Shown here: positions 42,702-50,309 of the stretch, in pieces
How positions within the stretch are numbered: position 1 is the first letter of the stretch
How the letters are laid out: each line of letters starts with the position of its first letter
DNA from: Flavobacterium undicola
Lineage (GTDB): Bacteria > Bacteroidota > Bacteroidia > Flavobacteriales > Flavobacteriaceae
DNA: 64,000 bases
Reading direction: 5' to 3'
NCBI RefSeq assembly: GCF_009909155.2
Contig: NZ_JAAAPM020000003.1
Coordinates: 62,001-126,000, forward strand
The notes under the pieces: generated by a model
Databases searched by the model: none
What the model was told of the DNA's origin: nothing
What the model saw: only the letters and a program-made list of their open reading frames with translations
Position numbers and translations under genes: made by a program

Positions 42702-43703
42702 TTGATTACAGCTACTGATATATTTACTATTTCGAGTCAAAAGCAATTTGAAAAAATAGCTTTGAAAGTATTCCGTTTTCAATATGAGAACAACTTGGTG
42801 TATAAAGAATTTTGCGATTTCTTGAAAACAGATGTACAACGGGTAAAATCTATACAACAAATTCCTTTTTTACCCATTCAGTTTTTCAAAAGCCACAATG
42901 TAGTTTCTAATACTAATCCCATTCAAACTACCTTTAGCAGTAGCGGAACTACGGGCATGATTACCAGTAAACATCTTGTAACCGACGTAACTCTTTACGA
43001 AGAAAGCTACCGAAAAGGCTTTGCTGAATTTTATGGAAATATCGAAAACTATGTTGTCTTGGCGCTGCTTCCATCTTATTTGGAAAGAGAAGGTTCTTCG
43101 TTGATTTATATGGTCGAAGATTTAATCCAACTTTCCAATCATCCCGAAAGTGGTTTCTATCTCCACAATCATGACGATTTGATTAAAAAATTAATCGAAT
43201 TAGATGAATCAGGACAAAATGTCATTTTAATTGGTGTTACTTATGCTCTACTCGATTTAATCGAAAAACAAAAATTCCACCTCCAAAACACCATTATCAT
43301 GGAAACTGGTGGTATGAAAGGCAAGCGCAAAGAAATGATTCGTGAAGAACTACACGAACAATTGCGCAATGGTTTTGGCGTTTCAGCCATCCATTCGGAG
43401 TACGGCATGACCGAATTGCTTTCGCAAGCTTATTCCCTTGGAGAAGGCGTCTTTGAATGTCCTTCCTGGATGCAAATCTTAATTCGCGATACCGAAGATG
43501 CGTTAACTTATATTCCACAAGGAAAAACTGGCGGAATCAACGTAATCGATTTGGCCAATATCAATTCCTGTTCGTTTATTGCTACGCAAGATTTAGGCAA
43601 AAAATATCCCCAACAACCTGCCTGCCTGCCGGCAGGCTCTTTCGAGGTATTGGGACGTTTTGATAATTCGGATATTCGTGGTTGTAATTTGATGGTAATC
43701 TAA
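42702..43703 (+). CDS. LuxE-like acyltransferase / acyl-protein synthetase
   Basis: A 333-residue protein of the LuxE/adenylate-forming-related group. FSSSGTTGMITSKH is the nucleotide/acyl Ser/Thr/Gly loop (about residue 70), with later METGGMKGKRKEMI and SEYGMTELLSQAYS. The C-terminus is VLGRFDNSDIRGCNLMVI. No ATG is available: the start is TTG at 42702 (MITATDIF), just downstream of a perfect -7 box. Near the end, codons from a palindromic insert (residues PACLPAG) interrupt the sequence before FEVLG. The natural acyl substrate is unknown. It is a single gene between the Pho locus and the galactan locus. Confidence 0.8.
   Translation: MITATDIFTISSQKQFEKIALKVFRFQYENNLVYKEFCDFLKTDVQRVKSIQQIPFLPIQFFKSHNVVSNTNPIQTTFSSSGTTGMITSKHLVTDVTLYEESYRKGFAEFYGNIENYVVLALLPSYLEREGSSLIYMVEDLIQLSNHPESGFYLHNHDDLIKKLIELDESGQNVILIGVTYALLDLIEKQKFHLQNTIIMETGGMKGKRKEMIREELHEQLRNGFGVSAIHSEYGMTELLSQAYSLGEGVFECPSWMQILIRDTEDALTYIPQGKTGGINVIDLANINSCSFIATQDLGKKYPQQPACLPAGSFEVLGRFDNSDIRGCNLMVI
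43624..43637 (+). repeat. 14-bp GC-rich palindrome inside the acyltransferase gene
   Basis: GCCTGCC followed by its exact reverse complement GGCAGGC. It sits in frame and adds residues such as CLPAG. The DNA is far richer in G+C than its surroundings, which suggests a small inserted repeat. Confidence 0.7.
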
Positions 43704-43772
43704 GCCCACAAAAAAGTAGAAATCTTGCGTACGTTGTACTTTCTTAGTGAACTTAGTAATTCTCTTTATTTC

Positions 43773-43866
43773 TTATTTAATCTTTATAGTTCCCGTTTCT
43801 AAATTTGCCCCTGAAGCGGTTAGCATTATTGGACTCTTTAAATTGTCTAGTCCTGAAATAGCGATA
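43773..43866 (-). pseudogene. Possible 3' relic of a glycoside-hydrolase-like gene
   Basis: On the minus strand, past the GH2 terminator, a short frame reads GLDNLKSPIMLTASGANLETGTIKIK in two parts and ends in TAA at 43773. It resembles the last Ig-like strand of GH2 enzymes (compare the neighbour's MELTVSGKGLKPAILSI). No start or upstream part remains. Confidence 0.3.
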
Positions 43867-43873
43867 CACAAAA

Positions 43874-43906
43874 AACCCCTCTTTCCAATTCCTGAAAAGA
43901 GGGGTT
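43874..43906 (-). terminator. Terminator of the galactan-utilisation operon
   Basis: An 11-bp stem (43874-43884 with 43896-43906) with a T-run on the minus strand, 22 bp past the GH2 stop. Confidence 0.85.
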
Positions 43907-43928
43907 CTAAAATTTTTATGAATCAATT

Positions 43929-46361
43929 CTAATTAGTAGAATTAATACTTAAAATGGCTGGTTTTAATCCTTTTCCGCTAACCGTTAATTCCATATTTCC
44001 GGCTTCTTTTAACGATTGAACCAGCACTACTAATTTCCCGCTAAATAGTTTCATTGTTGGCAAATGAAATTGTTCCAGTGAAGTGGCGTCCCCGTTACAA
44101 GCTGCTCTATAAACTCCTTTTCCTTTCACTTTAAATTGCAATTGATCTGTTGCTGTGGGACAAGGAATACCATTTTTATCCACTACCGAAACAGTTACAT
44201 AAGACAAGTCTTTACCATCTGCCTGTATTGTTTTTCTATCAGCGTTAAGCACAATTTGATACCCTTTTCCGGCAGTATGAATTTCCTCTTCGGCAACTGC
44301 TTTTCCGTCTTTATCAAAGGCAACTACTTTCAGCGTTCCGGGTTCGTATTTAACATCCATCCACATTAAACGATATCTGTTTTGAGATGTTGTGCTATTC
44401 TTTTTTTGAATCCCCATACTTTTACCATTTACAAAAAGCTCTGCACTGTCATAATTGGTATACACAAATACCGGAGTTACCTGACCTTCGCGTCCTTCCC
44501 AATTCCAATGTGGTAAAATATGCAAGGTTTCTTTTTCCTTATTCCAACGGCTTCTGTACAAATAGAATCGGTCTTTAGGCAAACCTGCCAAATCGTTTAT
44601 CCCAAAATAAGAACTGCGTGAAGGCCAGCTCTCATCATAAGGAGTAGGCTCCCCTAAATAATCAAAACCTGTCCAGACAAATTCGCCTATAACCCAAGGT
44701 TTATCATCCTGTAACACAAAATCTTCATCGGGTACATTAGACCAACTACAGGCTTCCAGATCATAAGATGAACTCTGGAAGTCAGGATATTGTTTGTTTT
44801 TTTCTTTTACCACAGGAAACTTATAAATCCCTCTTGAACTCACGGTTGAAGCGGTTTCAGAACCTAAAATAAATCCTTGTGGAAATTTTTTAAATGCCTC
44901 TTCATACAAATGTACTCTGTAATTTAAGCCCGGAACATCTAACAAAGCTCCAAAACCGGATTCCATAGTAGCTTTAACTTGATCCATACCTACCGTTACA
45001 GGTCTTGTTGGATCTTCTCTGTGGAAAATTTCCTGTAACCATTTGGCACGTTTAACCCCGGCTTCTCCCCATTGATCTGGAACTTCATTTCCGGAACTCC
45101 ACATTACAATAGAAGGATGATTTCTGGTGGCATGAATTAAATTAACCAAGTCTTTTTCCGCATAAGCTTCAAAAAATCGATTGTATCCATTCTTAACTTT
45201 TGGCTTTGCCCATTCGTCAAAACTTTCAGCTAAAAACATAAATCCCATTTCGTCACACAATTCCAGTTGTTCCAATGAGGGCATGTTGTGAGAACTTCGA
45301 ATAGCATTACAGCCCATATCTTTTAAAATAGTCAATTGACGACGTAAAGCCGCTACATTTATTGCTGTTCCCAAAGGGCCTAAATCGTGGTGCAGGCAAA
45401 CTCCTTTAAATTTTCTAACTTCACCGTTTAAGCTAAATCCTTTATTAGCTTCATATTTTATGTCGCGAATCCCAAAACGGGTAGTAACCTCATCTTTTAA
45501 TTCGTCTCCAACAAACCATTGAGAAACGGCCTTATACAAATAAGGACTTTCAGGACTCCACAACTTGGGATTATCGACCTTGATATTTTGATCAAATTCA
45601 TTCCCGAATTTTGTAGTTACTTTGTCTGAACTTAGTTTTTGCCCATTGGCACCAAAAATAGTCGTCACCAAATAGCCGTTTTCGCCAGTAGCTTTTGTCT
45701 TTACATTTACTTTAGCAACCTCCTTGCTAATAAATGGTGTTGTAATTGAAGTTCCCCACTGATCAATACTTTCCTTATTTTTTATGATAAGGCTTACTTT
45801 TCGATACAAACCAGCACCCGGATACCAACGTGAAGCAAACTCCTTGTTGGTTAATTTTACTGCCAAGGTATTCTCTCCTGTTGAGATAAAATCAGTTACA
45901 TCAAAATAAAAATAGCTGTAACCATAAGCCCATTCGCCCACCTTTTTCCCGTTCAAATAGATTTGTGGTTCGCTCATGGCACCTTCAAAAAGCAGAATCA
46001 CTTTCTTTCCTTTCTCGGCAGCCGAAATCGTAAATTTATTTCTGTACCAGGCTGTCCCAATATGAGGCAAAGAACCTGTTCTTCCTGTTTTTTCGGAAGC
46101 TACTTTTTCACCATTTTGAACAATAGCTACGCTCTGTTTGTCTATTTCTTTATCGAAAGGACCATAAATTGCCCAATCATGAGGCACGCTCACTTTTTCC
46201 CATTTTGAATCATTAAAATTGGATTGGGGAGCATTTTCGAAATCGCCTTTTTGAAACTTCCAGTTAGCGTCCAATTCCCTCACTGTCCTCACCTGAGAGA
46301 AGGAAATTTGTGTAATTGTTAAAAATACAATTAGAATATTTATCAATTTATTCATTATCAA
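43929..46361 (-). CDS. GH2 beta-galactosidase of the galactan locus
   Basis: An 810-residue exported enzyme (signal peptide, cleavage near SFSQ). The sugar-binding domain covers about 25-190, an Ig-like domain about 195-300, the TIM barrel about 305-600 with acid/base Glu in SSGNEVPD (about 424) and nucleophile Glu in GEFVWTGFDYLGEP (about 559). DUF4982 and a C-terminal Ig-like domain follow. It should remove terminal galactose from galacto-oligosaccharides made by the GH53 enzyme. It lies 78 bp downstream of the GH53 gene and ends the operon. Confidence 0.92.
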   Translation of the reverse strand: MIMNKLINILIVFLTITQISFSQVRTVRELDANWKFQKGDFENAPQSNFNDSKWEKVSVPHDWAIYGPFDKEIDKQSVAIVQNGEKVASEKTGRTGSLPHIGTAWYRNKFTISAAEKGKKVILLFEGAMSEPQIYLNGKKVGEWAYGYSYFYFDVTDFISTGENTLAVKLTNKEFASRWYPGAGLYRKVSLIIKNKESIDQWGTSITTPFISKEVAKVNVKTKATGENGYLVTTIFGANGQKLSSDKVTTKFGNEFDQNIKVDNPKLWSPESPYLYKAVSQWFVGDELKDEVTTRFGIRDIKYEANKGFSLNGEVRKFKGVCLHHDLGPLGTAINVAALRRQLTILKDMGCNAIRSSHNMPSLEQLELCDEMGFMFLAESFDEWAKPKVKNGYNRFFEAYAEKDLVNLIHATRNHPSIVMWSSGNEVPDQWGEAGVKRAKWLQEIFHREDPTRPVTVGMDQVKATMESGFGALLDVPGLNYRVHLYEEAFKKFPQGFILGSETASTVSSRGIYKFPVVKEKNKQYPDFQSSSYDLEACSWSNVPDEDFVLQDDKPWVIGEFVWTGFDYLGEPTPYDESWPSRSSYFGINDLAGLPKDRFYLYRSRWNKEKETLHILPHWNWEGREGQVTPVFVYTNYDSAELFVNGKSMGIQKKNSTTSQNRYRLMWMDVKYEPGTLKVVAFDKDGKAVAEEEIHTAGKGYQIVLNADRKTIQADGKDLSYVTVSVVDKNGIPCPTATDQLQFKVKGKGVYRAACNGDATSLEQFHLPTMKLFSGKLVVLVQSLKEAGNMELTVSGKGLKPAILSINSTN

Positions 46362-46439
46362 TCTGTCTAATTATTTAATATTATAAAAAGATTTTCATCT
46401 TTTTTCAATGTAACTTTATTAAGCTATTCTATCAATAAA

Positions 46440-47513
46440 TTATTCTTTAAAAGCATCTAAGGCCGTTGATGGTTTCCCATTAGACTGCCATGCACTCAAT
46501 TGATAACCGCTCCAACTTTTCTCTCCTTCTGGCTCCCAATAAATAACTCCCAATCCTTTATTATTAGGCACATTTTTAACCGCATTAATTACGGCCGTCA
46601 ACATATCCTTGGTATTTTGGGCTAAGGTATAATCACCACCAACCTCAACAACCATAACTTCTTTTCCGTATCTGGAAACCATATCATTTAGATTATTTTG
46701 CAATTCGGCAATGGTCGCTTTATAATCACTTTTTAACCAATATGGATAATAAGACATCCCAATTACATCATACTTTACATTATTTGCTTTAGCATTATCA
46801 AAAAACCATCTGAATCTTCCATTATCATTTCCCTGATCAAGATGAACAATTACTTTGATGGCTGAATTCACTGCTTTTGTAGCCTCATAACCTTTGTTCA
46901 AAAGCTGTGCAAGCTGACCAAAATTAGCCGATTTCCCTTCCGGCCACAACATACCGTCAGGAATTTCATTACCCACCTGCACCCATTCTGGTGTTACTCC
47001 AGCCGTTTTTAGTGAAGTCAAAACATCAAAAGTATGTTTATAAACATCATTTAATAGTTCCGTAAAAGAATGGTTTGCCCAGGCAGCGGGTTTAGTTTGT
47101 TTTCCGGGATCGGCCCAGGAATCACTGTAATGAAAATCAATCATGATGCGCATTCCTAATTTTTGAGCACGAACAGCCATCGTAACGGTTTCGGCCGGAC
47201 TACAATGTCCGTCTATTTTATGATTGGAAGGATTTACCCAAACACGTAATCTTATGGTATTTATTCCTCGGTCTTTCAATAATTGCAGACAATCTTTTTT
47301 GCTTCCATCAGCATCATAAAATTGATAGCCTGTTGCTTCCATTTGTGACAACCAACCCACATCGGCTCCTTTTGAAAAAGAACCATTTTCGGTAATTGGT
47401 ACAGTTACTACAGGATCTTTTTCTGTACTTCCAGCATCATTTTGACAAGATGCTAAATTAAAGAAAACCAGAGCTGTAAGTATATTGATATAAAATTTGA
47501 TTGTTTTTTTCAT
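46440..47513 (-). CDS. GH53 endo-beta-1,4-galactanase, lipoprotein
   Basis: A 357-residue lipoprotein (lipobox Cys at 23, LASCQND). It has GH53 motifs FSKGADVGWLSQMEATG, INTIRLRVWVNP, the acid/base Glu in WVQVGNEIPDGMLWPEG and the nucleophile Glu in VMVVEVGGDYT. It cuts beta-1,4-galactan side chains of pectin at the cell surface. It lies 12 bp downstream of the SusE/F-like gene. Confidence 0.93.
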   Translation of the reverse strand: MKKTIKFYINILTALVFFNLASCQNDAGSTEKDPVVTVPITENGSFSKGADVGWLSQMEATGYQFYDADGSKKDCLQLLKDRGINTIRLRVWVNPSNHKIDGHCSPAETVTMAVRAQKLGMRIMIDFHYSDSWADPGKQTKPAAWANHSFTELLNDVYKHTFDVLTSLKTAGVTPEWVQVGNEIPDGMLWPEGKSANFGQLAQLLNKGYEATKAVNSAIKVIVHLDQGNDNGRFRWFFDNAKANNVKYDVIGMSYYPYWLKSDYKATIAELQNNLNDMVSRYGKEVMVVEVGGDYTLAQNTKDMLTAVINAVKNVPNNKGLGVIYWEPEGEKSWSGYQLSAWQSNGKPSTALDAFKE

Positions 47514-47525
47514 CGGATGTCAAAT

Positions 47526-48671
47526 TTATTCTAAAGTAATTGTTTTATCAACTCCATTAATCGTTAATTTATATTTCCCAGGTGTAGCTGTAAATTTAAA
47601 ATTGGCATCACCACTTCCATCACTTACTAAATTAGCGTTGATTTTAAAACCGGCATCTTTATAATAAGCATAATTGTTTTTAGTATCCCAGGTATTGAAA
47701 GCATGAAAGAATCGGAAAACATCATTTGATAGTGTAATAGATGCTGACCAGATATCTGGAGTAGCCTCAACAAATTCAATAGTACTAACTGCATTAAAAT
47801 TCCAGCCACCAGGTACAGCTCCTCCTACTGCCCAAAGAGAGCTGGATGCTGTTAATACAATTGTCTTTTTGGTATTATCAATAGTTATGGTGTAAATCCC
47901 CGGAGTTCCAACAAATTTAAAGTTTTCCTGATCCAGGGCGTCTGCTAAATTAGCATCGATAGTATATCCTTGTTGTTTATAGTAAGAGTATTTTAAACCA
48001 GATGACCAATTTCCTGATTCTTGAAAAAATCTAAAATTACCGGCAGTCAACCTAACTTTTGCCTGTAAAACATTATTATTACATTTCATTTCACCAGTAG
48101 GTTTAAAATTCCAACCGATATCAGTCAAGGCTGCTCCAACTGCAAAAAGTGATGGACAAGTATTTCCTGCAGCAACAGTTTCGATCCATTTAATGCTTAT
48201 TGGCTGTATGGCAGAGAAGGTTTCATTAGCACCAGTAGTACCAGCAGTAGCTTTTACTCTAAAATATACCTGACCGGTATTATTTGCCGAACCATCTGTA
48301 TTTGTCGTTAATGGGTCATCATCAAGTTTTAAATCTTCAGCAAATTCTAACAACTTAGCAACGGTAACCGCCAAATTATTTTCGCTTGTAGCACCAATAA
48401 CTTTAAAAGTGGAAAAGTTTTGATAAATAGAACACTGAAGTTCATAAGAGATATTTGTTGGAACACCAAAATCTGCCGATTCCCAAATAAATCGATCCGC
48501 TACATTTTCTTTTGTAGATTTTGACAATAAATAATTAGCCGAAAAAGAGTTTGTAAATGCTATACCATCAACATCTGGTTTTGCAACAAAAACCGGTGAA
48601 TTATCGTCTGAACAAGCATTTAAACTTACTAATGTTATAAATGCTATGAATAGTATGATTAGTTTTTTCAT
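47526..48671 (-). CDS. SusE/SusF-like glycan-binding lipoprotein
   Basis: A 381-residue lipoprotein (lipobox Cys at 20, LNACSDD). The N-terminal SusE domain (about 35-165) is an Ig-like fold that ends in SAIQPISIKWIE. Two similar C-terminal modules follow (about 170-275 and 280-380), each with W-x-F after a start such as LFAVGAAL or LWAVGGAV, and ending GIYTITIDNTKKTIVL and GKYKLTINGVDKTITL. It probably binds galactan on the cell surface. Gene order is susC, susD, this gene, GH53. Confidence 0.88.
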   Translation of the reverse strand: MKKLIILFIAFITLVSLNACSDDNSPVFVAKPDVDGIAFTNSFSANYLLSKSTKENVADRFIWESADFGVPTNISYELQCSIYQNFSTFKVIGATSENNLAVTVAKLLEFAEDLKLDDDPLTTNTDGSANNTGQVYFRVKATAGTTGANETFSAIQPISIKWIETVAAGNTCPSLFAVGAALTDIGWNFKPTGEMKCNNNVLQAKVRLTAGNFRFFQESGNWSSGLKYSYYKQQGYTIDANLADALDQENFKFVGTPGIYTITIDNTKKTIVLTASSSLWAVGGAVPGGWNFNAVSTIEFVEATPDIWSASITLSNDVFRFFHAFNTWDTKNNYAYYKDAGFKINANLVSDGSGDANFKFTATPGKYKLTINGVDKTITLE

Positions 48672-48702
48672 TATATATATCTTTAATTTTTTTATCTATT
48701 TT

Positions 48703-50298
48703 TTAATAACCTGTGTTCTGTTTAAGATTTGGATTAGCAGCGATGCTTGCTCTCGGAATTGGAAATACCTTGTATATATCGCTAATTGCAATACCACTAA
48801 CCACACTTCCTTTCCAAGACCAGTTGTAGGTTCCTCCGGTAAATTTCCCAAAACGGATTAAATCCTGTCTTCTGTGAGCCTCCCCATAGAGTTCTACCAT
48901 TCGTTCATTCAGAATTAAATCTAAATTGAGGTTACTAACAGTTATCAATTTGGTATTATGAGCTCTGCTACGCAATAGATTAATATAATCTTTTGCTGTA
49001 GTCAATGAACCTCCATTACCTCCTCTGAGAACTGCTTCAGCATACATCAAATAAACATCGGCCAATCTAAACATAGGAAAATCGGTATCTACAATTTCAG
49101 TAGCTGAACCGTTTGCCCCTGTAGATGTTTTATTAGACCATTTTGCTGTGACGTAACCAGTTCCATAATTATCCATACTGGTCATTTCAATAGTTCTATC
49201 TTTACTGATAATGGTATTTCTGTCATCATTATAGTCTCCATTTAGCATTGTTTCCGAAAATTGTTTCGTTACTCTCAATCCTCCTGCCCATCCTGCAACA
49301 CCAAAATCAGCTCCGTTTTGTTCTAAAGATCCTACCTGAGCATTAACCATTACAGTCGTTGGACCATAATTTTGAGTCACAACTCCATCAGAAACAATAG
49401 GGAATATAATTTCGTTTCTGGCAGCACCAGTATGGTTATCTGCCTTAAAATTGTTTGCATATACCGGTGTTAATGAAAATCCTGCATTAATAATATCTTT
49501 ACAATAGCTAATACATTGATCATATTTTTTTTCTCCAATGAAAACCTCAGCATTCAAATAAATTTTAGCTAACAACATCCAGGCAGCAGCTTTATCTGCT
49601 CTGGCATATTCATTTTGAAGTGGATTTTTCAAATCCGGAATTATCGCTGTTAATTCTGATTCTATAAATGCAAATAACTCAGGACGTCCATATTCTGGGG
49701 ACTGATAAGCACCTACGGGGTCATTCTCGGTAACAAACCCTGCTTTACCAAACAAATCCATTAAATGGTAATAGGCTAATGCTCTTAAAAATCGGGCTTC
49801 GGCTCTATAGGTTTTAATTTCGTTGCGCAATTCGGTACTAACCCCTCTACTATCCAACTTAGCATCAGATGTTTGACGAAGATACTCATTGACAAAAGCA
49901 ACCTCTGTCATACATCTTCCAAAAAAACCTCTAATAACCACATTATCTGAAGTCCATGTATTGCGATTTAAGCCTCTTAGACCCGGATCATTTTCCCAGC
50001 ACCATTTCACCTCATCAGTTGTTAATTCCTGTAAGTTCCAAAAACCTCTTCCATATTGACTTGTTCCTGCATCTAAACCTGATATATTAGAACTACCCGG
50101 TCCTGATGCTCCTGTTAAAGACAAATTTCCATAAACTCCCGCCAATCCTTCTTTATAAGATTCCGGACTAGAATAGAAATCATCAACCAAAAGTACATTA
50201 GGGTCTTTAGCATCAATATTAAGATCATTTGTACATCCAAAAAGTACGAACAGCATACCCAGAATGTAAATTGTTTTATTTTTTATTATATTCTTCAT
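48703..50298 (-). CDS. SusD/RagB-family surface glycan-binding lipoprotein
   Basis: A 531-residue lipoprotein (lipobox Cys at 22, LFGCTND). TPR-like helices include YRAEARFLRALAYYHLMDLFG and AWMLLAKIYLNAEVF. The C-terminus has FPMFRLADVYLMYAEAVLRGG, ILNERMVELYGEAHRRQDLIRFG and FPIPRASIAANPNLKQNTGY, all SusD hallmarks. It caps the SusC barrel and hands over galacto-oligosaccharides. It lies 11 bp downstream of susC. Confidence 0.95.
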   Translation of the reverse strand: MKNIIKNKTIYILGMLFVLFGCTNDLNIDAKDPNVLLVDDFYSSPESYKEGLAGVYGNLSLTGASGPGSSNISGLDAGTSQYGRGFWNLQELTTDEVKWCWENDPGLRGLNRNTWTSDNVVIRGFFGRCMTEVAFVNEYLRQTSDAKLDSRGVSTELRNEIKTYRAEARFLRALAYYHLMDLFGKAGFVTENDPVGAYQSPEYGRPELFAFIESELTAIIPDLKNPLQNEYARADKAAAWMLLAKIYLNAEVFIGEKKYDQCISYCKDIINAGFSLTPVYANNFKADNHTGAARNEIIFPIVSDGVVTQNYGPTTVMVNAQVGSLEQNGADFGVAGWAGGLRVTKQFSETMLNGDYNDDRNTIISKDRTIEMTSMDNYGTGYVTAKWSNKTSTGANGSATEIVDTDFPMFRLADVYLMYAEAVLRGGNGGSLTTAKDYINLLRSRAHNTKLITVSNLNLDLILNERMVELYGEAHRRQDLIRFGKFTGGTYNWSWKGSVVSGIAISDIYKVFPIPRASIAANPNLKQNTGY

Positions 50299-50309
50299 AT
50301 TGTTTCTTT

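Noticed and set aside
43747..43932. 61-codon plus-strand ORF between the acyltransferase and GH2 genes
   Set aside because: It crosses the GH2 terminator and overlaps the GH2 3' end. The minus strand makes more sense.
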